Source of the DNA: Desulforamulus hydrothermalis Lam5 = DSM 18033
GTDB taxonomy: Bacteria; Bacillota; Desulfotomaculia; Desulfotomaculales; Desulfotomaculaceae
Assembly (NCBI RefSeq): GCF_000315365.1
Contig: NZ_CAOS01000008.1
Coordinates: 186,001 to 250,000 of the forward strand
Length of the DNA: 64,000 nucleotides
Direction: 5' to 3'
Below, piece by piece: positions 43,277 through 51,862 of this stretch; the first letter of the stretch is position 1, and the number at the start of each line of letters is the position of its first letter. Made by a program: the position numbers and the translations under genes. The notes under the pieces were generated by a model. It did no database searches, was not told the DNA's origin, and saw only the letters and a program-made list of their open reading frames with translations.

Positions 43277-43651
43277 TTATTCGGTTATCTTGGTACCGCA
43301 GTACGGACAATACCGGGCTTCTTCCGGCAGCTCTTTGCCGCATTGAGAACACAAAGCCGGTTTGGGCATTAATTTCTCAATTTGTTGCCGCAGCTTTTGT
43401 ATATCCTGCTCCACAGCCAGGGTGGACTGGCAAAGCCGCTCAATTTCCGGCACCAGTTCCTCTTCCCCTTTAAACTTGCGGTAGTAAAGCTCGCCCAGGG
43501 CTTCAATGTTATTTACCATTATTTTTTCTAACTTGTTGATTTCGTAACGCATTTTAGTAACTTCTAACAGCTCACCGGAACGTTTGGTAATTTCCCTGGC
43601 TTTTTCGCCAATATCCTTGGCTTTTTCACCGATGTTTTTAATAAATTCCAT
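43277..43651 (-). CDS. Coiled-coil zinc-ribbon protein
   Basis: A 124-residue protein: a helical N-terminus with heptad-like repeats (EFIKNIGEKAKDIGEKAREI), a central helical region, and a C-terminal zinc ribbon CSQCGKELPEEARYCPYCGTKI with two CxxC pairs. There is no membrane segment. Such proteins are widespread in Firmicutes and have no assigned function; protein-protein contact or a zinc-stabilised scaffold is plausible. It lies 14 bases after the GNAT gene and may be cotranscribed with it. Confidence 0.75.
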   Translation of the reverse strand: MEFIKNIGEKAKDIGEKAREITKRSGELLEVTKMRYEINKLEKIMVNNIEALGELYYRKFKGEEELVPEIERLCQSTLAVEQDIQKLRQQIEKLMPKPALCSQCGKELPEEARYCPYCGTKITE

Positions 43652-43665
43652 GTATCTTACCCCCT

Positions 43666-44121
43666 TTATTTTAAATCTATAATTACCGCACTTTCCTCAC
43701 AGTTAGGGAACTGCGGGCAGTTAACACACTCCTTCCACACTTTGTGCGGCAGTTCTTCTTTATTGATCAGCCGGAAACCACAGCGGGCAAAAAAGGCCGG
43801 TTTATAAGTCAGGGCAAATACCCGGGGCAATTCTAACTCCCTGGCTTCTTGCAAAAAGGTTTCCACCAGCGCCCTGCCCAGGCCCCGGCCGGTATAGTCA
43901 GGCGCCACCGCCAGAGCCCGGATTTCAGCCAGATCATGCCACAACACATGCAGCGAACCGGCGGCCACCACTTTGCCGTCGGTTTCCACCACAGAAAACT
44001 CGCGAATCCCTTCATAAAGGGTTGTCCTGGCCCGGGCCAGCATCTGGCCCTGAGCAGCATAGTGGCTGATCAATTGATGTATTTGTTCAACATCTGAAAT
44101 TTTTGCTTTTCTAATCTGCAC
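43666..44121 (-). CDS. GNAT acetyltransferase resembling the ArgA catalytic domain
   Basis: A 151-residue GNAT enzyme: IRKAKISDVEQIHQLISHYAAQGQMLARARTTLYEGIREF, AEIRALAVAPDYTGRGLGRALVETFLQEA with the acetyl-CoA loop, and FFARCGFRLINKEELPHKVWKECVNCP. The end (KVWKECVNCP..PNCEE) is typical of N-acetylglutamate synthase GNAT domains without the kinase-like domain. It could acetylate glutamate for arginine synthesis; no arg gene is near. Start GTG at 44121 follows AAGGAG; longer reading to 44187 has no site. Confidence 0.8.
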   Translation of the reverse strand: MQIRKAKISDVEQIHQLISHYAAQGQMLARARTTLYEGIREFSVVETDGKVVAAGSLHVLWHDLAEIRALAVAPDYTGRGLGRALVETFLQEARELELPRVFALTYKPAFFARCGFRLINKEELPHKVWKECVNCPQFPNCEESAVIIDLK

Positions 44122-44251
44122 TGTGACATCTCCTTGTTGTTTATTGCAAGCAGTATAGATACAAATATGGATTAAATTATTCGCCATTTATGCCAAAAAG
44201 ACCTGCTGTTTTCAACAAATTTCTCTTTTTTGTGCTAACGAGTGAGGCCGG

Positions 44252-44902
44252 TTAATAGCGGTAAGTTTTTTGAAACCTTTTTACCAGCAGGGCTCCTGCG
44301 GCAAATCCGGCAATATGGGCCAAAAAAGCCACCGACTGGGTACCCGGCAAACTAAAGGCTTGATTTAAAATTTGCAGCAGAAACCAAAAGCCCAAGAAAT
44401 AAAAAGCAGGTATCCGGATGATTTGGATAAAAATAAAAATAGGGATTAATGTAAGCACCCTGGCGTAAGGATAAAGAATAAAATAGCCTCCCAACACGCC
44501 GGCTATGGCTCCGCTGGCACCGATTAACGGCGAAGCGGAGGACGGGTCAGAAATAACATGGGCCAGGGTGGCAAGATAGCCGGTTATCAGGTAAAACAGC
44601 AAGAACCGTAACTTTCCCATACGATCTTCCACGTTGTCCCCAAAAATCCACAAATATAGCATATTGCCCAAAAAGTGCATCCAGCTGCCGTGCAAAAACA
44701 TGGCGGTTGTCATAACAAACAGCTGGCTGCCCAAACCCATGTGGAACAGCTGCGCCGGGGTTACACCGAAAAACAGAATCAAATCATCCATATAGGGGCC
44801 CAGGGACAGTTCGTACAGCCAGGCCAGGGTATTAAGGCCGATAAGGAGCAAAGTAACCAAAGGAAAACTCCTTGAAGGAATATTGTCTTTAAGTGGAATC
44901 AC
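44252..44902 (-). CDS. Rhomboid family intramembrane serine protease
   Basis: A 216-residue six-helix membrane protein. The key catalytic serine is in PLIGASGAIAGVLGGYF (GxSG) and the histidine in VAFLAHIAGFAAGAL; HGSWMHFLGNMLYLWIFGDNVEDRMG is the conserved second-helix HxxxN region. It cleaves transmembrane substrates inside the bilayer. Start GTG at 44902 follows GGAGGTAG. No obvious substrate gene is nearby. Confidence 0.92.
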   Translation of the reverse strand: MIPLKDNIPSRSFPLVTLLLIGLNTLAWLYELSLGPYMDDLILFFGVTPAQLFHMGLGSQLFVMTTAMFLHGSWMHFLGNMLYLWIFGDNVEDRMGKLRFLLFYLITGYLATLAHVISDPSSASPLIGASGAIAGVLGGYFILYPYARVLTLIPIFIFIQIIRIPAFYFLGFWFLLQILNQAFSLPGTQSVAFLAHIAGFAAGALLVKRFQKTYRY

Positions 44903-45054
44903 GGCACTACCTCCGCTGTTTTTCTGTATTATACAATATTTTATCGCTTAACATGTTCATGTGTCACACAAATACCCGCAGCAACTGACTGCGGGCAGCG
45001 TGCAAAAACCTGTATGGGGCGGTTTAATCAACATCTGCGGAAGCGCAGCAAAAA

Positions 45055-45396
45055 TTATGCCAGGGGGGTTTTCAGGCAAGGCCGGCGGGCAGGCAGCCGG
45101 TCGATGATTTTGGGCTGTACTTCCCGCCAGGACTCACCAAGGGGTTCTAAATATTGCTTGCCGAAGCGGTTAACTTCCTGCATAAAATCCTCCGGCCCCC
45201 CCTCTCCTGCTGCCAGCGTTTCAACATTTCTTCGGGCATCTTCAGCCAAAATTTTATAAACTATGCGGCCGCTGTCAGTCAGTACTTTAGCCAGGGCCTT
45301 AAGGCGCTTACCGTCCATATCTCCCACCAAAATCTTATGCACTTCTTCCCCCGGGGTTTGATAAATATAGATATCTTGTTCGGGCAGCCGCTGCAT
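45055..45396 (-). CDS. Hypothetical 113-residue protein
   Basis: Starts at ATG 45396 with AGGAGGTAAATCC upstream. The sequence RLPEQDIYIYQTPGEEVHKILVGDMDGKRLKALAKVL mixes strands and helices; no signal peptide, membrane segment or recognised motif. It lies downstream of pgi on the same strand with a 96-base gap. I do not recognise a family; the ribosome site and coding-like composition support a real gene. Confidence 0.5.
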   Translation of the reverse strand: MQRLPEQDIYIYQTPGEEVHKILVGDMDGKRLKALAKVLTDSGRIVYKILAEDARRNVETLAAGEGGPEDFMQEVNRFGKQYLEPLGESWREVQPKIIDRLPARRPCLKTPLA

Positions 45397-45491
45397 GGAT
45401 TTACCTCCTGTTTATTAGTAACTGCCTGTGCTGCAGCTAATTATTAGTTTGCGCATATAAAACATTTTTTTGCATACACAGCGAACCGGCC

Positions 45492-46925
45492 CTAAATAAT
45501 ATAAGCCGGATTTTTGGCCGGGCGGGCAGCCAGTTCTTCTTTTTTGGCTTCGTAGCCCGGCCGGCCCAGCAAGGCGTAGGTGGCGTTTTTTCCTTCCTCC
45601 ACACCGGGCTGGTCAAAGGCGTTAATGTGCAACAATTCCCCTGCAAAAGCAGTTTTGACTGCCAGCAGTTGAATCAGTTGGCCCACTGTGAAGGGGTTAA
45701 TTTCCGGCAAGGTAATCGTAAAGCTCAGGCGTGCGGCCTTCATGAGGGCATATTCTGTGGCCAGCTGCTCGGCGGTGAGCAATTCCCCCAGGGTATGGCC
45801 GCCCAAGAAAGCCAGGCCGGAAACATGTTTAAACACCCGGGGTATATCTACCTCCGCCCGGAAACTGCCTGCCTTTAAAAATGTAACAACCTTGTCAAAG
45901 GGCCCTTCGGTATAAAGCTGCACCTGGGAATGCTGGTCGGTGGCACCCAGGGCCTTGACCGGCGTCTGCCCCGTAAACACCTCCTCGCCGCTCAAATTAT
46001 AGCGCTTACCCAGGCTTTCTGCCCATAATTGGGCATACCAGTCAGCAAAATACTTTAAACTTTCGGCATAAGGCATCATGACAGAAATATTTTTGCCTCG
46101 CTGCATGGCTAAAAACTGCAACGCCGCCAGCAAATAAGCCGGGTTAGCAAACACGTCGGCCGTCCGGCAAAGTTGGTCCATATAGGCGGCCCCCGCCAGC
46201 AACTCTTCAATATCAATGCCACATACCGCCGCAGGCAGCAATCCCACCGGGGAAAGCTCGGAATACCGCCCCCCCACGCCGGACGGAATAATAAAGGTGG
46301 CATAACCCTCCGCCCGGGCAATTTTAATTAAGTTACCCCGCTCAGCGTCTGTGGTGGCAATAATATGGGCAGCATACCCGCTGCCCAGTTTTTGACGCAA
46401 CATTTGATATACGATCATAAACTGGGCCATGGTTTCAGCAGTACTGCCGGATTTACTGATTACATTAAAAATAGTTTGGGCCGGGTCAATAATGTCAAAC
46501 AGGGCGGCCACCCGCTCCGGATCTATATTATCCAACACATAAAACCTGGGCCCGCCACGCTTGTCCGGCGGCAGCTCGTTATAATGCAGGTGGTTAAGAG
46601 CGGTCTGTACCGCCAGCGGCCCCAGGGCGGAACCCCCGATTCCCAACACAACAAAGTTTTCGCAACGGCGGCGCACCTCCCGGGCGGTTTTGATTATTTG
46701 CCGCACTTCTGCCTCTTGCTGCCACGGCAAATCTCGCCACTGCATTTCGCCGGCGCTTCTTTTGGCCAGCATACGTTGATGGGCTGCCTGCAGCTGCCCC
46801 GCCAGGCTCTCAATGTCCTGCCGGGTAAAACCTTCTTGCGGCCCTACATAATCCGCCATCATATTGTTATAATCAATTTGCAGTTTCATTTGGGCCTGCC
46901 ATTGGGGTTGCCGGTAGCGGGTCAT
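45492..46925 (-). CDS. pgi: Glucose-6-phosphate isomerase
   Basis: A 477-residue Pgi interconverting glucose-6-phosphate and fructose-6-phosphate. Marks: FVVLGIGGSALGPLAVQTAL, VISKSGSTAETMAQFMI with the sugar-phosphate-binding SKSGST, GVGGRYSELSPVGLLPAA, WAESLGKRY, GATDQHSQVQLYTEGPFDK and QPGVEEGKNATYALLG. ATG at 46925 is six bases from GAGGAGG; the upstream ATG at 46931 lies in the spacer. Length is in the range of the shorter bacterial forms. Confidence 0.94.
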   Translation of the reverse strand: MTRYRQPQWQAQMKLQIDYNNMMADYVGPQEGFTRQDIESLAGQLQAAHQRMLAKRSAGEMQWRDLPWQQEAEVRQIIKTAREVRRRCENFVVLGIGGSALGPLAVQTALNHLHYNELPPDKRGGPRFYVLDNIDPERVAALFDIIDPAQTIFNVISKSGSTAETMAQFMIVYQMLRQKLGSGYAAHIIATTDAERGNLIKIARAEGYATFIIPSGVGGRYSELSPVGLLPAAVCGIDIEELLAGAAYMDQLCRTADVFANPAYLLAALQFLAMQRGKNISVMMPYAESLKYFADWYAQLWAESLGKRYNLSGEEVFTGQTPVKALGATDQHSQVQLYTEGPFDKVVTFLKAGSFRAEVDIPRVFKHVSGLAFLGGHTLGELLTAEQLATEYALMKAARLSFTITLPEINPFTVGQLIQLLAVKTAFAGELLHINAFDQPGVEEGKNATYALLGRPGYEAKKEELAARPAKNPAYII

Positions 46926-47116
46926 AATCATCCTCCTCTGCAAAATGCTTGTCAGTATATTACCATATTATTCCTTTTAATACATACTAAATGCTAAATT
47001 AGTTTGCCCATTTTTTTGCCCTTGCCGTTGCCCGGTATTAAAAACTGTCCAAAAATGCCGAAATTTGTGTTAAAATATTAAAAAAATCTTACAGACAGAA
47101 AGTGGGTGATTTTACT

Positions 47117-48001
47117 TTGTCTTACAATTCAGATAATGAAGTTGATGCTATTTACACCATTTTAGAAACCATCGGTCCCCAGGTGGTATCTATGGTGGCC
47201 GGGGAAACCGGTGAAAATGTACATATCATGGGCAAGGGCGGCGTTATTATTGCCACCACCCAACCGGAAAGGCTGGGCACTGTACATGAAGGCGCCCGAA
47301 AACTGCTGGCCGGCGAAATTGATGAGGCATTCATTACCGAGGAAGACTGCCGGCACCTCAGCGGGGTTAAGCCCGGCTATACAGCTCCCATTGTGTTTAA
47401 TAACCGGCGGATAGCCGGCCTGGGCATCTCCGGCGACCCGCACCGTACCAAACCCATGGCTCGCATTGGCATTCGGGTGGTGGAAGCCTGGATTGCCCGG
47501 GAAATGGCTAACCAAGCTGTCCGGCAAACCGTGCAGCAAGTGCATGCCCGGCTGCAGGAAGCCACAGCGGCCATTGAAGAAGTTTCTGCCTCAGCCCAAC
47601 ACCTGGTAAAAGGCAGCCAGGATCTGGCCCAAACGGCAGAACAGGCCAACCTGAAGGTAGAACAAGTTAACCGCATCCTGGAGGCCATTGAAGAAATCTC
47701 CACACGCAGCAACCTGCTGGGCTTAAATGCGGCCATCGAAGCAGCCCGGGCGGGTGAACAGGGCCGGGGCTTCGGCGTAGTGGCCACCGAAATTCGCAAG
47801 CTGGCAAACTCCAGCGCCAAATCGGTATCAGATACAGCCCAAATAATTGCTGAAATCAGGGAAATTTTTCAACAAATTGCCGGCGCAGTGCTGCAGCATG
47901 CTTCTTTAACAGAAAGCCAAACCGCCTCCCTGGAGGAACTGGCCGCCCAGCTGACAGACATATCCTTGCAAATGGATCAGCTGGCCGGCAACTTTGCTTA
48001 G
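47117..48001 (+). CDS. Soluble chemoreceptor with N-terminal diacid-recognition-like domain
   Basis: A 294-residue cytoplasmic methyl-accepting protein. Residues 1 to about 125 resemble the sugar-diacid recognition domain ([59 protein letters not shown]), and the remainder is an MCP signalling hairpin ([49 protein letters not shown]). It lacks transmembrane segments. It would sense a soluble ligand and feed CheA/CheW. Start TTG at 47117 lies after GGGTGAT; the ORF extends to GTG 47102. Methylation segments are short. Confidence 0.85.
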   Translation: MSYNSDNEVDAIYTILETIGPQVVSMVAGETGENVHIMGKGGVIIATTQPERLGTVHEGARKLLAGEIDEAFITEEDCRHLSGVKPGYTAPIVFNNRRIAGLGISGDPHRTKPMARIGIRVVEAWIAREMANQAVRQTVQQVHARLQEATAAIEEVSASAQHLVKGSQDLAQTAEQANLKVEQVNRILEAIEEISTRSNLLGLNAAIEAARAGEQGRGFGVVATEIRKLANSSAKSVSDTAQIIAEIREIFQQIAGAVLQHASLTESQTASLEELAAQLTDISLQMDQLAGNFA

Positions 48002-48071
48002 GCAGTAACTCCCATACTGCGCAACAGACAACGGTTGGTCTGCACACTTTCCTGCGGTAACCCGCAGGAAT

Positions 48072-48182
48072 CAGAGTGTCGACAAACATTAGCGGTGGTT
48101 TATGATCCCCTTTGGCTCCGGTCGCCGGCAGGGGATCATAAAACCACCTCGACTTTGTTTTGCAGCCTTTGTCTACAGTCTG
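48072..48182. mobile_element. Palindromic miniature element, copy D, inside a duplicated terminator hairpin
   Basis: The 111-base element begins CAGAGTGTCGACAAAC and ends CTTTGTCTACAGTCTG (inverted termini), with TTTATGATCCCC facing GGGGATCATAAA. The hairpin TTTCCTGCGGTAACCCGCAG at 48048-48069 is repeated at 48183-48204 with one changed base, then a T-run. The right copy still looks like a functional terminator for the chemoreceptor gene. Confidence 0.85.
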
Positions 48183-48303
48183 TTTCCTGCGGTAAACCGC
48201 AGGATTTTTTTTGCTTAAATCAGGCACTGCTGTCACACATTTCCTGCACTAATCATAATTTGGTAACAAAAAGTAACTGCCCAATTGAATGGAGGTATGT
48301 GCT

Positions 48304-48576
48304 TTGTTCAGAGAAGAAAAACCGTCCGAGCAGCCGGTGGTTCAGGCTGCACCTATGAGCCCCGGCCAAAGCGGCATGCTTTATCCCGGGCCGGGCATGA
48401 TGCCCAATTACCCCGCTATGCCCGGCGGCCAAGCCGGCTATTGCCCTTATCCCGGCTGGCAACTGGCACAGGTTTATATTCCCATCCAACCCTGCGGGGA
48501 TGCTCAGTTTGATCTGAGAAAAGCCCTGGAAGCAGGCACCCTGTACCCTTCTTTATACCAACCCTATCCTCGTTAA
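48304..48576 (+). CDS. cotJA: Spore coat associated protein CotJA
   Basis: A 90-residue protein with a proline/glycine-rich N-terminus and the CotJA core (LAQVYIPIQPCGDAQFDLRKALEAGTLYPSLYQPY). Start TTG at 48304 behind GGAGGTATGTGC. CotJ proteins are made in the mother cell during sporulation and deposited in the spore coat. It is the first gene of cotJABC, with cotJB 18 bases after its stop. No sigma-E promoter was identified with confidence upstream. Confidence 0.9.
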   Translation: MFREEKPSEQPVVQAAPMSPGQSGMLYPGPGMMPNYPAMPGGQAGYCPYPGWQLAQVYIPIQPCGDAQFDLRKALEAGTLYPSLYQPYPR

Positions 48577-48594
48577 CAAACGGAGGTGAATACT

Positions 48595-48864
48595 GTGGAA
48601 GCACAGGCAATGGCCCAATATCAACTGCTCATGCAAATTATGCAACTGGAATTTGCTGCCCTGGAACTTAACCTCTTCCTGGACACTCACCCGGATTGCC
48701 AGGAATCCCTGGCCCAGTTTAATAAAATTCATCAGGAGTTAATGCAGTGCAAGCGCACTTACGAACAAACCTACGGTCCCCTCTGCAATTTTGGTTTTTC
48801 ACCCAATGCGGGTAATTACTGGCAGTGGATCAATTCGCCCTGGCCCTGGGAAATTAAATACTAA
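48595..48864 (+). CDS. cotJB: Spore coat protein CotJB
   Basis: An 89-residue helical protein: YQLLMQIMQLEFAALELNLFLDTHPDCQESLAQFNKI, LMQCKRTYEQTYGPLCNFG and the aromatic end YWQWINSPWPWEIKY. The match to CotJB length and motif order is close. The start is GTG at 48595 behind CGGAGGTGAATACT. It lies between cotJA and cotJC in one operon. Confidence 0.93.
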   Translation: MEAQAMAQYQLLMQIMQLEFAALELNLFLDTHPDCQESLAQFNKIHQELMQCKRTYEQTYGPLCNFGFSPNAGNYWQWINSPWPWEIKY

Positions 48865-48882
48865 GCGAAAGGATTTGTGAGT

Positions 48883-49455
48883 ATGTGGGTATATGAAAAG
48901 AAATTGCAAATACCGGTTCGGGTATGCGGCCCCAATCCCCGTTTGGCCTCATTTATAATTACGCAGTACGGCGGCCCGGAAGGTGAGCTGGGTGCTTCTC
49001 TCAGGTACTTAAACATGCGTTACAGCATGCCCACCAACAAGGCCAAAGGCGTTCTTACCGATATTGGTACGGAAGAACTGGCCCATATGGAAATTGTAGC
49101 CACTCTGGTGCATAAACTCTTGGAAGGTGCCTCGGTGGATCAAATTAAAGCTGCCGGCTGGGGTTCGCACTATGCTGACCACGGCAAAGCCCTGTGGTGG
49201 GAAAATGCTGCAGGGGTACCCTGGATCGCCGCTTATGTTTCCGCCACCGGTGATCCGGCAGCCGATCTGCAGGAAAACCTGGCTGCCGAAGCAAAGGCCC
49301 GGGCGGTCTACGAAAACCTCATCCGCCTGTCCGACGACCCGGAAGCAACCAATGTTTTGCGCTGGCTGCGGGAAAGAGAAATAGTACACTTCCAGCGCTT
49401 TGGCGAAACCCTGATGGATATTCAAGAGTACATGAAGCAAAAGAAATTTTACTAA
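48883..49455 (+). CDS. cotJC: CotJC, manganese-catalase-like spore coat protein
   Basis: A 190-residue protein: MWVYEKKLQIPVRVCGPNPRLASFIITQYGGPEGELGASLRYL with a ferritin-like helical fold, TDIGTEELAHMEIVATLVHKLLEGA carrying E..H metal ligands, and AEAKARAVYENLIRLSDDPEATNVLRWLREREIVHFQRFGETL. This matches Mn-catalase family spore coat proteins, which may remove peroxide at the spore surface. ATG at 48883 follows AAAGGA; a GTG at 48877 is closer to that site. A long GC hairpin (49487-49530) follows. Confidence 0.93.
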   Translation: MWVYEKKLQIPVRVCGPNPRLASFIITQYGGPEGELGASLRYLNMRYSMPTNKAKGVLTDIGTEELAHMEIVATLVHKLLEGASVDQIKAAGWGSHYADHGKALWWENAAGVPWIAAYVSATGDPAADLQENLAAEAKARAVYENLIRLSDDPEATNVLRWLREREIVHFQRFGETLMDIQEYMKQKKFY

Positions 49456-49486
49456 TTTTTAGATAAATTTAATCCATATGCCCTGC

Positions 49487-49530
49487 GGGGCGGTTTGGTC
49501 CGCCGGCCAACGCCGGATCTTAACCGCCCC
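49487..49530 (+). terminator. Terminator-like hairpin after cotJC
   Basis: GGGGCGGTT and AACCGCCCC form a 9-bp outer stem around an inner CCGGC/GCCGG stem. A short T-run follows further on. Confidence 0.65.
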
Positions 49531-49627
49531 GTACCTGTTTTAAACCGCCTGATATAGTCTTTTTATATTAACTTACATAAGCCCCCTGCTGTTTGGAATA
49601 ATACATTTGAGGAAGGGGGTGAAAGAT

Positions 49628-50077
49628 TTGCCTGTTAATAAAAAATGGATTGTTATATTTTGCCTTCTTATGGCCGCCATGTTAGCCGCCGGCTGCACTG
49701 CCGCCCGCAAACCGGAAGCCACCAACCGCAACCCGGTGGCCCGGGAAAATAAGCAAGCCCGGATGCTGGCTCAAGAAGCTGCCAAAGTAGAAGGCGTGAA
49801 AAGCGCCTATGTGGTGGTTTCCGGCAACATGGCTGTGGTGGGGCTTAATATCGACAAAAACATGGAAGCAGCCCAAACCGACCGCATAAAATCCGAGGTT
49901 GGGCAGCGCCTGAAAAATGCAGACCGGCAAATTAACGATGTGCGTGTCTCCACCGATGCTGATACGGTAACCCGCATAAGAAACATTTCCGAAGGCATCC
50001 GCCAGGGCAGGCCGGTAACAGACTTCACCAAGCAGCTGGACGAAATTGTGCGCCGCATGACGCCCACCAAAGAATAA
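49628..50077 (+). CDS. YhcN/YlaJ-type sporulation lipoprotein
   Basis: A 149-residue protein. The signal peptide IVIFCLLMAAMLAAGC ends in a lipobox (LAAGC), so the Cys would be lipid-modified and the protein anchored outside the membrane. The mature part has ARMLAQEAAKVEGVKSAYVVVSGNMAVVGLNID and a second ligand-like strand pattern (QINDVRVSTDADTVTRI), as in YhcN/YlaJ spore-membrane lipoproteins. Start TTG at 49628 follows AGGGGGTGAAAGAT. It lies after cotJABC and next to a repeat element whose flanks duplicate its terminator. Confidence 0.82.
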   Translation: MPVNKKWIVIFCLLMAAMLAAGCTAARKPEATNRNPVARENKQARMLAQEAAKVEGVKSAYVVVSGNMAVVGLNIDKNMEAAQTDRIKSEVGQRLKNADRQINDVRVSTDADTVTRIRNISEGIRQGRPVTDFTKQLDEIVRRMTPTKE

Positions 50078-50111
50078 ATTTTACAATCCCTTGATTTTTA
50101 TCAAGGGATTA

Positions 50112-50376
50112 CAGAGTGTAGGCAAAGGTTGTAAAACAAAGTGAGGTGGTTTTATGATCCCCTGTCGGCGACTTGTCGAAGCACCGGTCACAGCACTTGA
50201 TGAGCGAAAGGAGCCATTGGGGTGGCGCCCACAGGACGTGGGCGCCAGCCGAACCGGGCCAGGATGGCCCGTTTGAGGCGACCCCAAGGGCGAACGGAGC
50301 GAATCATAGTGCTGTCGGTGCGTAGACCGGAGCCAAAGGGGATCATAAACCACAGTTAATGTTTGTCGACACTCTG
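50112..50376. mobile_element. Palindromic miniature element, copy E (long form), inside an exactly duplicated hairpin
   Basis: The 265-base element starts CAGAGTGTAGGCAAAG and ends GTTTGTCGACACTCTG, which are inverted termini. The strand is opposite to copies B-D. TTTATGATCCCC at 50151-50162 faces GGGGATCATAA at 50338-50348. It carries about 150 extra inner bases with a GGCGCCCACAGG/GTGGGCGCC hairpin. The flanking hairpin CAATCCCTTGAT.../...CAAGGGATTA occurs at 50084-50111 and again at 50377-50404 with all 28 bases identical, so this copy looks the youngest. Confidence 0.88.
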
Positions 50377-50510
50377 CAATCCCTTGATTTTTATCAAGGG
50401 ATTAATACTTTGTGACATTTGGCGGTAAAAATTATCCTTGATTTTTGCTTATTAATACAGTATTACAGTATTAGACCTTTTATTATTTAACTGCCGGAGG
50501 GTGGCCGTTG

Positions 50511-51860
50511 ATGAAAATAACCATAATCGGAGCAGGTAAAGTGGGCTTTGAAACAGCTAAACGTTTATGCGAAGAAGGCCACGACATTCTGGTGGTGGAC
50601 AAGGATGAAAGCAAGCTGGCCAGGGTAGATGAGCAGCTGGACGTCATGATTTTACGGGGCAACGGCGCCACCGCCCAGGTACTGCGGCATCCCCATGTGG
50701 TGGACAGCGAACTGCTGCTGGCTGTCACAGACAGTGATGAAGTCAATATCATCGCAGGCATGACGGGCAAAAAACTGGGCATTAAAAAATCCATTGTCCG
50801 GGTGCGCGACCCGCACTACGCCATGGACTCATCCTTTTCCCGGGAAGACTTGGGCCTGGACTTGATTATTAACCCGGAACTGGCAGCCGCCAGGGAAATT
50901 GTTCGTATGCTAACTATGGCTTTGCCGGTGCATACTGAGCCCTTTGGCCAGGGCAAGGTGCAAATGGCTGACATTACAGTAGATGAAGGCATGGTGCTGT
51001 TTGTTAACAAACGGATTAAGGATTTAGACATGCCCCCTTCCTGCTTGATTGTAGCTATTTCCCGCCGGGGCGATATGATCGTACCCGGCGGCATGGATTT
51101 TATTCTACCCGGTGACACCCTATACATCCTGGGTTTGCCCAGCAGTATCGATACCCTGGTATCAAAGGTTAAAAAACGCCGTCAAAAAAGAATTCATACC
51201 GTAATCATTTTGGGGGGCGGCCGTTTGGCTTATTACCTGGCCGATAAACTTTGTTCGCTGGGCATGTCGGTAAAAGTTATTGAGCAAAACTATGCCCGCT
51301 GCCAGGAACTGGCGGAGCGTTTACCTAACGCCCTGATCTTAAACGGGGACGGGACCGACGTTGACCTGCTCAAGCGGGAAGGTATTGAAGAAACCGACGG
51401 TTTTGTGGCGGTGACCGGTCTGGATGAAGAAAACCTGCTGATTTCTTTGCTGGCCAAGCAAATGGGCGCTAAAATGGTGGTGGCCAAAGTCAGCCGGGCC
51501 AGTTATGCGCCCATTGTGGAGAGTTTAGGTGTGGATGCCGCCGTCAGTCCCCGTTTAATTACCGCCAGCGAAATAGTTCGTTTTATCCAGGGGGGGCGCT
51601 TGTTATCGCTGTTTATGTTGTTAAACGGCAAGGCCGAGGTGGTGGAATTAATTGTCCCGGCGGCCAGCCGTGTAGTGGGTAAACCCCTGGCTAAATGCGG
51701 TTTGCCCAAAAACGTTATTGTGGGAGCTATTTTGCGGGAAGACCGGGCAATAATCCCGGAAGGAACAGAAAAAATACTGGCGGAAGACCGGATTGTTGTT
51801 TTTGCCCTGGGGCATACATTAAACACCATTGAGAAGCTGTTTGATGCAGGAGGAAAATAG
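50511..51860 (+). CDS. trkA: Trk potassium uptake regulatory subunit TrkA
   Basis: A 449-residue protein with two RCK/NAD-binding units. Each has a Rossmann glycine motif (KITIIGAGKVGFETAKRL and TVIILGGGRLAYYLADKL) followed by the acidic ribose-binding residue, and each ends with a TrkA-C domain. It binds NAD(H)/ATP and gates the TrkH channel. ATG at 50511 follows GGAGGGTGG; a TTG at 50508 adds one residue. The trkH start lies 2 bases after its stop, giving a coupled operon. Its promoter lies near 50404-50505, just beyond the repeat element. Confidence 0.95.
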   Translation: MKITIIGAGKVGFETAKRLCEEGHDILVVDKDESKLARVDEQLDVMILRGNGATAQVLRHPHVVDSELLLAVTDSDEVNIIAGMTGKKLGIKKSIVRVRDPHYAMDSSFSREDLGLDLIINPELAAAREIVRMLTMALPVHTEPFGQGKVQMADITVDEGMVLFVNKRIKDLDMPPSCLIVAISRRGDMIVPGGMDFILPGDTLYILGLPSSIDTLVSKVKKRRQKRIHTVIILGGGRLAYYLADKLCSLGMSVKVIEQNYARCQELAERLPNALILNGDGTDVDLLKREGIEETDGFVAVTGLDEENLLISLLAKQMGAKMVVAKVSRASYAPIVESLGVDAAVSPRLITASEIVRFIQGGRLLSLFMLLNGKAEVVELIVPAASRVVGKPLAKCGLPKNVIVGAILREDRAIIPEGTEKILAEDRIVVFALGHTLNTIEKLFDAGGK

Positions 51861-51862
51861 TT

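Noticed and set aside
24911-50376. Reading the palindromic elements as riboswitches or a CRISPR array
   Set aside because: They occur on both strands, at gene ends, without spacers or regular spacing, and with direct hairpin duplications typical of insertion.
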